Assembly (NCBI RefSeq): GCF_000156195.1
Contig: NZ_GG688320.1
Coordinates: 1-64,000, forward strand
Length of the DNA stretch: 64,000 nt
Reading direction: 5' to 3'
DNA from: Bacteroides finegoldii DSM 17565
GTDB taxonomy: Bacteria; Bacteroidota; Bacteroidia; Bacteroidales; Bacteroidaceae
Shown here: in pieces, positions 38,016 to 46,894 of the stretch
How the letters are laid out: the number at the start of each line of letters is the position of its first letter
Numbering within the stretch: position 1 is the stretch's first letter
Program-made: the position numbers and the translations under genes
Notes under the pieces: model-generated
Told to the model about the DNA's origin: nothing
The model's database searches: none
Seen by the model: the letters and a program-made list of their open reading frames with translations, nothing else

Positions 38016-39584
38016 ATGGCAAAGAAAATACTCACAACACAGGACAGGCTCGCGCTGGACAGCTGGAACGAGCTGGTGGCATCCGTCCGAGAACATTCGG
38101 ACATCAACCCCACGGACACGGAAACGGAAATCAGGCAGAGGCGGGAAAGGCTGGAGAAGAACGACGAGGAGTGGTTCAAATACTACTTCGCCATGTATTG
38201 CACCTGCGAGTCCGCCGCCTTCCACAGGAAAGCCACCGGGCGGCTGATGAGGAACAACCGCTGGTACGAGGTAAGGGCCTGGTCACGCGAGCTGGCGAAA
38301 TCCGCACGCTCCATGATGGAGATATCCAAACTGGCACTGACAAAAAAGATACGCAACGTGCTGCTGATCTCCAACTCGGCTGACAATGCGGAAAGGCTAC
38401 TGCTGCCGTTCATGGCGAACTTCGAGGAGAACCAGCGGATCATACAGGACTACGGACAGCAGAAAAAACCGGGAGCGTGGGAAACCGGGGAATTCACCTG
38501 CATGTGCGGGTGCTCCTTCCGCGCCATTGGAGCCGGGCAGTCACCGCGCGGTACACGTAACAAGAACTTCCGCCCGGACTTCATCCTGGTGGACGATATA
38601 GACACCGACGAGGAGTGTCGAAACCCGGAACGCATCAAAACCAAATGGAAATGGCTGGAGGAGGCGCTGATACCGACCATGTCCGTATCGGGAAACTACC
38701 GCATCCTGTTCAACGGGAACATCATCGCGCTGGACTGCTGCATCAAAAGGGCCATCGAAAAGGGCACCGAACTGAAGGCGAAAGGAATCGGGCACGTGGA
38801 TATCATCAACATCCGGGGAAAGGACGGGCTATCCGTATGGCCCGAAAAGAACTCCGAGGAGGATATAGACCTCTTCCTTTCACTGGTGAGCGCGGCGGCG
38901 GCACAGAAAGAGTTCTTCAACAACCCGGTGGTGGACGGCGGCGTGTTCGCGGAAATCACCTACGGGAAAGTGCCGGCACTTTCCAGGTTCAAGTTCCTGG
39001 TGATATACGGGGACCCCGCACCGGGAGAGAACAAGACGAAAAAAAGTTCCACCAAAACGGTGTGCCTGCTCGGGAAACTCGCGGGAAGGCTCTATCTGAT
39101 AAAAACGTTCCTGGACAGGGGGCTGAACGCGGAATTTGTAGAGTGGTACATCAAGCTGCTGGAGTTTGTGGGTGGAAAAACCACCGTGTACTGTTACATG
39201 GAGAACAACAAATTACAGGATCCTTTTTTCCAGCAGGTATTCCAGCCCATCGTGCGGCGGATACGCAGGGAAAGGAAAATATCACTGTACATCACCGGGG
39301 ACGAGGAGAAGAAAACCGACAAGGCCACACGTATCGAGGCGAACCTGGAACCGCTCAACCGGGAGGGGAACCTGGTACTCAACGAGGCCGAAAAGGACAA
39401 CCCGCACATGAAACGGATGGCGGAACAGTTCAAGCTGTTCAACCTCCAACTGACCTATCCGGCAGACGGACCCGACTGCGTGGAGGGGGGAAACAGAATT
39501 ATAGACCGCAAGGCCAGACAGTCGGAAAAGCCCGTCATTGTCACAAGGAAAAGCACGCGGTCACAAAACAAGTACAGAGTGTAA
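38016..39584 (+). CDS. Terminase large subunit (Mu gp28-like)
   Basis: 522 residues from ATG 38016. Packaging ATPase/nuclease. Seen: a Walker A-like SRELAKSARS, a Walker B FILVDDIDTDEE with the catalytic acid, and RNase H-type acidic residues in the C-terminal half (VIYGDPAPGENKTKKSS). Overlaps nothing and starts 1 base past the TerS stop. It cuts host DNA next to the phage ends when packaging transposed copies. Confidence 0.9.
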   Translation: MAKKILTTQDRLALDSWNELVASVREHSDINPTDTETEIRQRRERLEKNDEEWFKYYFAMYCTCESAAFHRKATGRLMRNNRWYEVRAWSRELAKSARSMMEISKLALTKKIRNVLLISNSADNAERLLLPFMANFEENQRIIQDYGQQKKPGAWETGEFTCMCGCSFRAIGAGQSPRGTRNKNFRPDFILVDDIDTDEECRNPERIKTKWKWLEEALIPTMSVSGNYRILFNGNIIALDCCIKRAIEKGTELKAKGIGHVDIINIRGKDGLSVWPEKNSEEDIDLFLSLVSAAAAQKEFFNNPVVDGGVFAEITYGKVPALSRFKFLVIYGDPAPGENKTKKSSTKTVCLLGKLAGRLYLIKTFLDRGLNAEFVEWYIKLLEFVGGKTTVYCYMENNKLQDPFFQQVFQPIVRRIRRERKISLYITGDEEKKTDKATRIEANLEPLNREGNLVLNEAEKDNPHMKRMAEQFKLFNLQLTYPADGPDCVEGGNRIIDRKARQSEKPVIVTRKSTRSQNKYRV

Positions 39585-39602
39585 ACTTCAATACCTATCA
39601 TT

Positions 39603-40028
39603 ATGAGCAAATTTATCGAACTTTCAGACTACGACGCGAGCATACACCGAGAGATTCTGGACGCACTGACAAGGGAGGATGACGCTGTCGTGGAGATATG
39701 TGAGGACCGCGCCGTCGCCGAGATGCGCTGCTACCTTTCCAGACGTTACGACTGTGACAAAATATTCACGGCAACCGGTGACAAACGCAACCAGCTTGTC
39801 CTGATGATGGCCATCGACATAGCCGTGTACCACATCTTCTGCATACATAACCCGAGGAACCTGTCACCGCTGCGGAAGGAACGCCACGAAAGGGCGGTCG
39901 AATGGCTGAAAGCCGTGGCGGCCGAGGAGATATCGGTGGACGGCCTGCCCCTGCTGTCCGAAGAGACGAGGACGGCAAAATCAAATTTCCTTATCAAAAG
40001 CAACCGTAAACGTGTAAACCATTGGTAA
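39603..40028 (+). CDS. Mu gp36-like head-tail connector protein (DUF1320)
   Basis: 141 residues, all helical, with the KFIELSDYDASIHREILDAL start and AEMRCYLSRRYDCDKIF segment of the DUF1320/gp36 family. Its usual place is between terminase and portal in Mu-like phages, as here. Probably a head-completion/adaptor protein. Confidence 0.78.
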   Translation: MSKFIELSDYDASIHREILDALTREDDAVVEICEDRAVAEMRCYLSRRYDCDKIFTATGDKRNQLVLMMAIDIAVYHIFCIHNPRNLSPLRKERHERAVEWLKAVAAEEISVDGLPLLSEETRTAKSNFLIKSNRKRVNHW

Positions 40029-40029
40029 T

Positions 40030-41418
40030 ATGAGCAAAAGAAAGAAAGGGGCCGGAAAGATAACCCAAAGCGGGAACCTGCCGAGGCCCGGGCAGAAAGG
40101 ACCCGCAACCATCATACTGACACAGCCCAGAAGGTTCGGTATAGACATAGCGGACTACATGCTCGCGGTAAGGGCTTTCGAGAATGTGGACTACTCCAGA
40201 CGCTTCAGGCTGTACGACCTGTTCAGCGACATACTCATGGACACGCACCTGACAAGTGTCATAGAGAAACGGAAGAATGCCGCACTGGCATCTTCCATAG
40301 AATTCCGCAGGAACGGGAAACCGGACGAGAAGGTGAACAAGCAGATCAGGTCCCCATGGTTCCGGAAGTTCATAGGGGACATCCTGGACGCCAAATTCTG
40401 GGGGTTCTCACTCGTGCAGTTCTACCGAAAGGGGGAATGGGTGAACTACGACCTGATACCGCGCAAACACGTCGATCCCGTGCGCAGGCTCATACTGCGG
40501 CACCAGACGGACACCACCGGGACGTCCTGGGACGAGTACCCGGACCTGTTGTTCATCGGTTCACCCGACGATCCCGGGCTGCTGGTGAAAGCAGCTATCT
40601 GGGTGATATACAAACGTAACGACGTGGCGGACTGGGCACAGTTCGCGGAAGTGTTCGGAGCGCCCATCAGGGAGTACACGTATCCCACGGATGACGACGA
40701 GGCACGGCAGAGGGCGCTGAACGATGCGGACAGCACCGGAAGCCTGTCGGTTTTCGTGCACGCGGAGGATACGGTGCTCAAGCTCGTGGAAGCCGCGAAC
40801 AAGACAGGGAGCGCGGACCTCTACGACAAGCTCTGCGAGCGCTGCAACAACGAAATCTCAAAGCTGTTCCTCGGAAACACGCTCACCACCGAAGCCTCCG
40901 ACAAGGGCACACAGGCACTGGGAACCGTACACAAGGATGTGGAGGAGAAAGTGACGCTCTCCGACAGGCAGGACATCCTCGACGTGCTCAACTATGACAT
41001 GGCCGACATATTCGCAATGCTCGGAATAGACACCACAGGCGGGGAGTTCTGCTATCCGGAAAAGAAGCTTATCGAACCGGAGAAAAAGATGTCCATCCTC
41101 ACACAACTGCGCACGAACTTCAACCTGCCGGTGGGTGACGACTATCTCTACGAGGAATTCGGGATCGAGAAACCGGCAAACTATGACGAACTGAAGAAAC
41201 GCCAGGAGGAGAAAGCGGCGGAAATCGAGGCGGCGAAGGCCCGAGAGACTGAAAAGACGGAAGAGGATAAACCGGATCCGGAAGAAGAACCGGAACTGGA
41301 AAAGCACGGTAAAGGAACACCCAAAGAAAAGAAAAATGCCCTTAAAAACGCGTACAACTGGCTGAAACGTTTTTTCGGGAAAGCCCCGGGGAGAGACGGG
41401 GCAGCTTTAGAATGGTGA
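40030..41418 (+). CDS. Portal protein (Mu gp29-like, DUF935)
   Basis: 462-residue portal at one vertex of the head, through which DNA enters. DUF935 features: ADYMLAVRAFENVDYSRRFRLYDLFSDILMDTHL at the start, the FWGFSLVQFYRKGEW region, and the SKLFLGNTLTTEASDKGTQALG loop. A charged low-complexity tail (EEEPELEKHGKGTPKEKK) ends the protein. Starts 1 base after gp36 and its end overlaps the MuF start by 7 bases. Confidence 0.9.
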   Translation: MSKRKKGAGKITQSGNLPRPGQKGPATIILTQPRRFGIDIADYMLAVRAFENVDYSRRFRLYDLFSDILMDTHLTSVIEKRKNAALASSIEFRRNGKPDEKVNKQIRSPWFRKFIGDILDAKFWGFSLVQFYRKGEWVNYDLIPRKHVDPVRRLILRHQTDTTGTSWDEYPDLLFIGSPDDPGLLVKAAIWVIYKRNDVADWAQFAEVFGAPIREYTYPTDDDEARQRALNDADSTGSLSVFVHAEDTVLKLVEAANKTGSADLYDKLCERCNNEISKLFLGNTLTTEASDKGTQALGTVHKDVEEKVTLSDRQDILDVLNYDMADIFAMLGIDTTGGEFCYPEKKLIEPEKKMSILTQLRTNFNLPVGDDYLYEEFGIEKPANYDELKKRQEEKAAEIEAAKARETEKTEEDKPDPEEEPELEKHGKGTPKEKKNALKNAYNWLKRFFGKAPGRDGAALEW

Positions 41419-42851
41419 TGAACGACCTCTACAGAATGGAGGACAAACAGGTGGAAACTTTATTCTCGTTCGATGAAGAGGTACTGAAGAAAGCCCTGAA
41501 GAACATCTATAGTAAAGACTTCCACCCCCTGACGGAAATCGAGGAGAACCTGTTCGAAGCCACATGGAAAACAATAAACGAGGCAGCGGACAAGGGGTTT
41601 GGGACACGAAAGCCCGACGATCCGGATTATGACTTCTACCGGGAAATCCGAATGAACAACGCCGTGTTCGCAGCTTTCAAGGTACACAGGGCACAGAACG
41701 ACATGGCAGCGCTGCTGCTGGACAAAAACGGAAGTTTAAAGCCGTTTGAACAGTGGGTAAAGGAAGCCATGCCCATAGCCGACCATCAGATGGTCCATTG
41801 GCTGCGTACAGAATACGACACGGCCGTCATACGGGCACACCAGGCCGCGGACTGGAGGCAGTTCGAAAGGGAAAAGGACGTATTGCCGAATCTCAAATGG
41901 ATGCCTTCCACATCCATACATCCGGGAAGCGACCACAGGATTTTCTGGGGGACCATACGTCCAATAGATGATCCGTTCTGGAACGTGCACAGGCCCGGGG
42001 ACAGATGGAACTGCAAGTGCACGCTCTCATCAACGGATGAAGCGCCGACAGCGGTACCGGACGAAAACGGGCAGAACAAGGCACATGACGGTCTGGAAAA
42101 CAATCCGGGAAAAGACGGCAAACTGTTTTCAGACAAACACCCCTACGTTACTGAAGCGCATCCGGGAGCAAAAAAAGCCGTGGACGCACTGACCAGGCGC
42201 ATCAACGAAATGATAGCCGAAATGCCGGACAACCTGACGCTGGAGGAAAAAACCGACATCGCCCGCAACAATCTCAAGATAGAAAAGGCACTCGGCGTTA
42301 CCAAAGGCAAGCCGATGACATACGAACAGGCGAACAAGGGAAAGGAGAACCCGAAATTCGGAAAAGAGGAAGGATACCGCGTGAATTGCCAGACCTGCAC
42401 CGTGACACACATGCTCAGAAGGTTGGGGTTTGACATCGAGGCAAAACCCAACATCAGACAAAGCGCATACAATGAAATGGCAAAACAAGGTATCACATGG
42501 GAAGAACGTTTCCTGAACCGGGACGGAACAAAGCCGGATTATGACTATACCTATAAATGGCAGGTCAGAAAGGGATATCAAGTAATGAATGCAAACCGAC
42601 TGAAGGAATACTTCAGGGAAAAATTCAGAGAGGATGGAATATACGAGATATATTGTGCCTGGAAAGGCGGCTCCGCACACGTGTTCTGCGCGGAGGTGAC
42701 TGAAGGAAAGACAAGGTTCTTCGACCCGCAAACCGGAAAGGATGATGCAAGCAATTACATACAGAGCATGAAAGCGGGCCGTGTGGGAGTGATAAGAATA
42801 GACAACAAACTGGTAAATCCCAAAATCATGGGACTATTCATCACCAAATAA
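41412..42851 (+). CDS. MuF minor head protein fused to a papain-fold (Tox-PL-like) toxin domain
   Basis: 479 residues. The N-terminal 230 or so are the MuF domain (HPGSDHRIFWGTIRPIDDPFW, HRPGDRWNCKC). After a linker, residues about 323-479 form a second domain with a Cys in NCQTC (Cys326 or Cys329), His423 in GSAHVF, and Asp438/Gln440 in FFDPQTG, the Cys-His-Asp arrangement of the papain-fold toxin 1 (glutamine deamidase) family. MuF-fused polymorphic toxins on temperate phages are known. Packed in the virion it could be injected and modify a host target. A small antisense gene overlaps its last 18 bases. Start may be 41412 or 41418. Confidence 0.87.
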   Translation: MVMNDLYRMEDKQVETLFSFDEEVLKKALKNIYSKDFHPLTEIEENLFEATWKTINEAADKGFGTRKPDDPDYDFYREIRMNNAVFAAFKVHRAQNDMAALLLDKNGSLKPFEQWVKEAMPIADHQMVHWLRTEYDTAVIRAHQAADWRQFEREKDVLPNLKWMPSTSIHPGSDHRIFWGTIRPIDDPFWNVHRPGDRWNCKCTLSSTDEAPTAVPDENGQNKAHDGLENNPGKDGKLFSDKHPYVTEAHPGAKKAVDALTRRINEMIAEMPDNLTLEEKTDIARNNLKIEKALGVTKGKPMTYEQANKGKENPKFGKEEGYRVNCQTCTVTHMLRRLGFDIEAKPNIRQSAYNEMAKQGITWEERFLNRDGTKPDYDYTYKWQVRKGYQVMNANRLKEYFREKFREDGIYEIYCAWKGGSAHVFCAEVTEGKTRFFDPQTGKDDASNYIQSMKAGRVGVIRIDNKLVNPKIMGLFITK

Positions 42852-43067
42852 ACGGGAAGAAAGTGCCAGCCCCTCCTCACCGTCCACCAGACGGCAGGAC
42901 TGGCCGTCGAACAGAATAAAGGCGGGAAGACCGACAGGCAACTCAAAACCATCCCCGTCAACACAGCCCACGGAATAGATGCTTCCTTCAGGGGAACTGG
43001 CTGATAAGACAACGGAGTTGTAACCGCTACTGTTTGCTAATTCCGACACTTGTTTAGGTATTTCCAT
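42834..43067 (-). CDS. Candidate immunity protein for the MuF toxin
   Basis: 77 residues, acidic, single domain (MEIPKQVSELANSSGYNSVVLSAS... SVGCVDGDGFELPVGLPAFILFDG). Antisense to its neighbours in the middle of a rightward late operon, and its 3' end overlaps the toxin's 3' end by 18 bp. It has its own -7 box at 43102, so it can be expressed in the lysogen when the late operon is silent. All three points fit an immunity gene. I do not recognise an established immunity family. The first in-frame start at 43085 is less likely than ATG 43067. Confidence 0.7.
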   Translation of the reverse strand: MEIPKQVSELANSSGYNSVVLSASSPEGSIYSVGCVDGDGFELPVGLPAFILFDGQSCRLVDGEEGLALSSRLFGDE

Positions 43068-43101
43068 AACGCAAAAAAGGCACATAAAAAACGCCTTGCT
43101 G

Positions 43102-43109
43102 CAAAAGTA
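43102..43109 (-). promoter_or_regulatory. Leftward promoter (-7) of the candidate immunity gene
   Basis: TACTTTTG on the minus strand, a TAnnTTTG match, with AT-rich sequence upstream. Start of transcription would be near 43095, a leader of about 28 bases. No clear -33 box. Confidence 0.55.
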
Positions 43110-43136
43110 TAAAATTATTTTTTAATTCAGTCATTC

Positions 43137-43769
43137 ATGGACATAAAAGAATATTCAAAACTGATAAAAGCCAAACGGAAAGAACTGGATGGGCTAATGA
43201 AACGGAAGATGCCGGTTATCGCTGGACGAATGGCAAAAGACCATTTCCAGGACAACTTCCGCCGGGAAGGTTTCGTAAACGGAGGATTACACCCGTGGCC
43301 GAAAGCGAAAAGGCTGTCCTCGGGACGGACCGATGCGGCAGGGAACTACGGGACGCTGCTCTCCGGAAGGAACCATCTCTTCAGCTCCGTCAAATACATG
43401 CCGGGAGAATACCGGGTGAGGGTGGCAAACGAACTCGTCTATGCGCCAGTCAATAACTGGGGAGGAGAAGTTCATCCGACTGTTACGCCCCAAATGCGGC
43501 GTTTTGCATGGGCAAAGTATTACCAGGCTTCAGGCAAGGCTAAAAAAGCCGCCACGGGCAAAAGAAAAGGCAAAAAGAAGGGTTCTGCCGCAAACAATGA
43601 ACCACAGGAAAATCAGGAAGCGCTGAAATGGAAAAGGCTGGCGCTGACCAAAAAGAAAAAGCTCCGGATAAAAATACCGCAACGCCAGTTTATCGGAGAA
43701 AGCCGGGAACTGTCCGAAAAGATAGACCGGAAAATGGAGAATGAAATCAGAAATATTTTAAACTTATAA
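43137..43769 (+). CDS. Mu gpG-like virion morphogenesis / tail completion protein
   Basis: 210 residues with the family's AGRMAKDHFQDNF and LLSGRNHLFSSVKYMPG segments and a very basic C-terminal third rich in Lys (KKGSAANNEPQE). In Mu and P2-type phages this protein finishes the head-tail joint. It follows the toxin/immunity insertion and is followed by the tail terminator. Confidence 0.8.
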   Translation: MDIKEYSKLIKAKRKELDGLMKRKMPVIAGRMAKDHFQDNFRREGFVNGGLHPWPKAKRLSSGRTDAAGNYGTLLSGRNHLFSSVKYMPGEYRVRVANELVYAPVNNWGGEVHPTVTPQMRRFAWAKYYQASGKAKKAATGKRKGKKKGSAANNEPQENQEALKWKRLALTKKKKLRIKIPQRQFIGESRELSEKIDRKMENEIRNILNL

Positions 43770-43773
43770 CAAC

Positions 43774-44247
43774 ATGGAAGAAATTTTTATCGCGATCATG
43801 GAACGCATCGCCGAAAAGATGCCTGAACTGTCATACATTGACGAGGACTATGGACAGCTTGAAGCCGGGGCGGAGGAGGACCACTATCCGGTAACCTTCC
43901 CCTGCGTGCTCGTCGGGAACGCCGAATCGGACTGGAATGATCTCGGTTACGGGGTACAGAAAAGCGAGTCACTCATCACCATACGACTGGCCATTGACTG
44001 CTACGATGACACCCACTACACCTCCGGAACCTATAACAAGGTAAGGGAACGGCAGCTGAAGGCCAAAGAGCTGTACAAGGCCTTGCAGGAGTTCCAGTGC
44101 ACGGAAGAGACCAGCCCGCTGGTCAGGGTAAAGAGCCGGGACTATTCGCTGCCGGGAAACATCAAGGTGTACGAGACGGTTTATTCCTTCACGCTGCATG
44201 ACGAGTCGGCCATGCAGGAAGGCGCGGCAAGGTTTATTCTCCCGTAA
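43774..44247 (+). CDS. Tail terminator / neck protein
   Basis: 157 residues. Mixed alpha/beta with DHYPVTFPCVLVGN and VYETVYSFTLHD segments, the look of the small tail-terminator (gpU-like or gp37-type) proteins. Starts 4 bases after gpG-like. It would cap the tail tube and join it to the connector. Confidence 0.65.
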   Translation: MEEIFIAIMERIAEKMPELSYIDEDYGQLEAGAEEDHYPVTFPCVLVGNAESDWNDLGYGVQKSESLITIRLAIDCYDDTHYTSGTYNKVRERQLKAKELYKALQEFQCTEETSPLVRVKSRDYSLPGNIKVYETVYSFTLHDESAMQEGAARFILP

Positions 44248-44503
44248 AGAGCGAGAGCTGGACGGCTGTCAGGCGGGGCTTCTTCACTTTCGGAACGGGC
44301 TTCACCTCCAGGTCCTTCAGCTCCCGGCACTTGCGCCGGATAATGGACATGATACGTTCCTCGGAAATGAAAAATTCCTGCCGGGACAACACTTTCAGGG
44401 CGTCATCAAAGCGCAGGCGCTGCACCTCCGTCCAGTAATAGTAACGGCGGCACAGGGCTTCATCACGGAGTTCTATCAGGTTCTTGTCTCGTCCTTTGGC
44501 CAT
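44234..44503 (-). CDS. Hypothetical basic protein with own promoter
   Basis: 89 residues, basic, helical (MAKGRDKNLIELRDEALCRRYYYWTEVQ). Recurrent in Bacteroides mobile elements as far as I recognise the pattern; no known function. It is antisense to the tail terminator 3' end (overlap 14 bp) and has its own -7 box, so it may be expressed in the lysogen. Confidence 0.65.
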   Translation of the reverse strand: MAKGRDKNLIELRDEALCRRYYYWTEVQRLRFDDALKVLSRQEFFISEERIMSIIRRKCRELKDLEVKPVPKVKKPRLTAVQLSLFTGE

Positions 44504-44522
44504 AATTGTGGGATACTTGCTG

Positions 44523-44530
44523 CAAAATTA
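44523..44530 (-). promoter_or_regulatory. Leftward -7 box for the 44503 gene
   Basis: TAATTTTG on the minus strand, 19 bases before the ATG at 44503. It lies beyond the early-operon terminator, so this gene has a separate transcript. Confidence 0.55.
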
Positions 44531-44556
44531 GGCATTTAACCGGTCATTATAGATAA

Positions 44557-44591
44557 AAAAACGCCGCATCGTATATGAATGCGGCGTTTTT
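44557..44591 (-). terminator. Strong intrinsic terminator of the early operon
   Basis: Perfect 13-bp stem, AAAAACGCCGCAT (44557-44569) and ATGCGGCGTTTTT (44579-44591), with T-runs on both strands. It closes the leftward early operon just after its last gene at 44613. Confidence 0.88.
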
Positions 44592-44612
44592 CTGTTTAGA
44601 GTGTGAACAAAA

Positions 44613-44828
44613 TCACATGGTCATCAGTTCTGTGTCATCTTCACCCGGGACAAACGGTTCGACGCGGGTGATCACCTTGCTCTGCACCTTCACCCGTCCG
44701 CTGCCATTACAGACCGGACATTTTGCGGATAAAGGAGCTCCTCCCTGGTCCAGGTAAAAGATACGTCCCTTGCCTTCACAGCGCTTGCAGGCCATGACGT
44801 GCGGCGCGATGTTCTTCGTCTTTTCCAT
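44613..44828 (-). CDS. Small DnaJ-type zinc-finger protein
   Basis: 71 residues with two CxxCxGxG-type motifs (CKRCEGKGR and CPVCNGSGR), the DnaJ cysteine-rich zinc-binding repeat without a J-domain. Last gene of the early operon. Function unknown; a second protein of this kind is at 48128. Confidence 0.7.
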   Translation of the reverse strand: MEKTKNIAPHVMACKRCEGKGRIFYLDQGGAPLSAKCPVCNGSGRVKVQSKVITRVEPFVPGEDDTELMTM

Positions 44829-44830
44829 AA

Positions 44831-45481
44831 CTACAACCGGCAGAATGAGGGCTCGATACGGCGCCAGACACCGTTCTCGTCACGTTTATGGAAATAGTAG
44901 TTCACCGCGGTCTTGTACACCACGTTGCTCTCACGGAAGAGGTCCATAATCTCCGTGTATTCACTGTCGAAACGGTCCTCCAGCTCGTACAGCTTGCTCA
45001 CCGACTTGTAGTCCAGATCACCCTGGCGGTTACGCTCGATCATGGTCATACCGAGCTGGTACATCGGATCATCGGTACCGAGTTCCCGGCTCATGGCGTA
45101 ACGCTTCAGGTAATCCACCAGACGCTCAGCGGCGAGGTTGGCACGCTCGTCGAAGCTCTTCACCTTGTTACTCCTCACTTCCAGCTTCATGTCACCGTCT
45201 ACGATGGTAAAACTTGCCTGATCATCCTTGCGGAGCTGGCCATAGTCGCGCATCAGGTCGCGGAAAGAGGCGGCTTCCTTCTCCACCCAGTCACGGAAGG
45301 CTTTCACGTCATCCACGACTGGAAACAGCTTGTTCTTCACTTCAAGCATGAACTGCGCACGAAGCCCCTCGTAGGCGTCGCGACGGTTGCGCTTGTTTTC
45401 CTTCTCTTCCTGCTGGAGCTGTTTCAAAAGCTCCTTTCTGTCCTGGACGGACAGGCTTTTTAATTGTTCTTTCAAGTCCAT
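44831..45481 (-). CDS. DUF3164 family protein of Mu-like phages
   Basis: 216 residues: helical coiled N-terminus (LKEQLKSLSVQDRKELLKQL), then the family segment SFTIVDGDMKLEVRSNKVKSFDERA. DUF3164 genes sit in early regions of Mu-like phages downstream of MuB; their role is unknown. Ends 2 bp before the zinc-finger gene. Confidence 0.78.
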   Translation of the reverse strand: MDLKEQLKSLSVQDRKELLKQLQQEEKENKRNRRDAYEGLRAQFMLEVKNKLFPVVDDVKAFRDWVEKEAASFRDLMRDYGQLRKDDQASFTIVDGDMKLEVRSNKVKSFDERANLAAERLVDYLKRYAMSRELGTDDPMYQLGMTMIERNRQGDLDYKSVSKLYELEDRFDSEYTEIMDLFRESNVVYKTAVNYYFHKRDENGVWRRIEPSFCRL

Positions 45482-45502
45482 AACTAAAAAATTAAATGGT
45501 TA

Positions 45503-45946
45503 TTACTGTTGTTTATTCTCACGTTTGCGGCGGATGGCGCGCAGCTTCACCTGCAACGTGTCCAACGCCTCACAGTCAAGTTCACGGAACTCCATACCAG
45601 CGATACGGCTGTCCAGGCAGAAAGCGTTCACCTTGTCCCAGTCGGCCGTATTGATGCCCAGCAGCTGCATCTGGTGCAGTACCGCGGAACGCTTCTGACG
45701 GAGAATCTTCCGGAGTTCTTCCTGGTGAGTGGGCGGCACCAGCTTACGCATCCCGGCTATGGCCGCACTGTATTCCTTCAGTGTCATGTCGCGCAGACTC
45801 GTGGTACGTCCGTCCGTGTACTGGGAAACTACGCTTTCCTTCAAAGCATCGCGGTCAGATGTCGGAAGGCGGTTCAAAAGACTATAAAACACCGCATAAT
45901 TCTCGGGTTTATTTAACTGCTTGCGGCTGTTGATGTCTATCTGCAT
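45503..45946 (-). CDS. Hypothetical early protein, GemA/gp16-like
   Basis: 147 residues, helical. The final third (WDKVNAFCLDSRIAGMEFRELDCEALDTLQVKLRAIRRKR) resembles the C-terminal part of Mu gp16/GemA-like regulators. The N-terminus is different, so the call is tentative. Early operon. Confidence 0.5.
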   Translation of the reverse strand: MQIDINSRKQLNKPENYAVFYSLLNRLPTSDRDALKESVVSQYTDGRTTSLRDMTLKEYSAAIAGMRKLVPPTHQEELRKILRQKRSAVLHQMQLLGINTADWDKVNAFCLDSRIAGMEFRELDCEALDTLQVKLRAIRRKRENKQQ

Positions 45947-46091
45947 GGCTATGCTGTTTTTTTTTGTTTATTTTAAGGTCATTAATTTCCTTAATCACTC
46001 TCTTTACTCTGATAGTACACAAATAATCAAGAAGATGCTCTTTTTCATTTTTTGTACACTTATACTGGTCGAAAAATTCAAGTATGCCCAT
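45909..46091 (-). CDS. Small early protein
   Basis: 60 residues (MGILEFFDQYKCTKNEKEHLL), overlapping the next gene by 38 bp. It looks like plausible coding sequence and fills an otherwise empty gap, but nothing identifies it. Could be spurious. Confidence 0.4.
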   Translation of the reverse strand: MGILEFFDQYKCTKNEKEHLLDYLCTIRVKRVIKEINDLKINKKKQHSHADRHQQPQAVK

Positions 46092-46131
46092 TCTATTCAG
46101 ATTTTCATTAACTCAAACTATTCATACCACA

Positions 46132-46341
46132 TCAGCACAACTCTATTATTTCACCCACGGCAGCCTGCAAAAGGGTACGCAAGACCGAAGGGTTTCCGCT
46201 ATCATAGATGACTTCCACACAACACTCATGGCGTGCGTTACGTGACACAACCAGCTCGCAAGTCATATTCTCACAGAGCCATTTTTCCACTACTTTACGG
46301 ACACCAACGGCGGTGACCACAATTACCATTTTTTTACTCAT
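46132..46341 (-). CDS. Hypothetical early protein
   Basis: 69 residues, with a hydrophobic beta N-terminus (KKMVIVVTAVGVRK) and cysteines. No family recognised. In line and spacing with the early operon. Confidence 0.55.
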   Translation of the reverse strand: MSKKMVIVVTAVGVRKVVEKWLCENMTCELVVSRNARHECCVEVIYDSGNPSVLRTLLQAAVGEIIELC

Positions 46342-46361
46342 AATATTGACCGTGCTGTATG

Positions 46362-46874
46362 TTATTCAACTCTTATTCTCCCGGTGTACTGGTTTCCCCG
46401 AAACTTCATCCCCTTGGTGAAGCCGCCTGGATATCCCAGTTCCTTGCTTCTCGCGTTTGCCAGCAACAAATGTTCCCGGCTAAGGGAGGCTACAAAACCT
46501 TTGTCCTTTTCCAGTCCCATTTCTCGGGCCTTCCGGGTGACGCTGCGTTCGGAAACACCGAGCATTTCAGCCAGCTCCCGGTTGAGGGTATTGTGATAGT
46601 GGCGACGCATGATGGAAAGCATATTGCCGTTCCAAAAGATACGGGTGGAATATCCCTTATGCTCGACGAGCCGTCCCAGTGTCCGGTGCATGAAAGTACC
46701 GTCAGCAACCTTCCGGTGCTTGCGGTACTGTTCACGCTTGTACGCCAGCACACATTCATGACACCAGGAACTCCGTCCCCCATTCTTCAACGGATAGAAC
46801 TCACGCATCCACAACTTTCGGCCGCAATGCGGACAGACACGTTTACGTTTCTGCTTGTTGTTATTTTCACTCAT
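46362..46874 (-). CDS. Zinc-ribbon and HTH protein, possibly HNH-related
   Basis: 170 residues: a zinc ribbon (CPHCGRK... WCHECV), a middle region with FWNGNMLSIMRRHYHNT, then a HTH (NRELAEMLGVSERSVTRKAREMG) and a basic end. The two CxxC pairs plus a DNA-binding helix recall HNH-homing-type or recombination-accessory proteins, but no clear HNH is seen. Could be a regulator of the early operon. Confidence 0.6.
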   Translation of the reverse strand: MSENNNKQKRKRVCPHCGRKLWMREFYPLKNGGRSSWCHECVLAYKREQYRKHRKVADGTFMHRTLGRLVEHKGYSTRIFWNGNMLSIMRRHYHNTLNRELAEMLGVSERSVTRKAREMGLEKDKGFVASLSREHLLLANARSKELGYPGGFTKGMKFRGNQYTGRIRVE

Positions 46875-46894
46875 AGCTGTTTATGCTGCATTCA

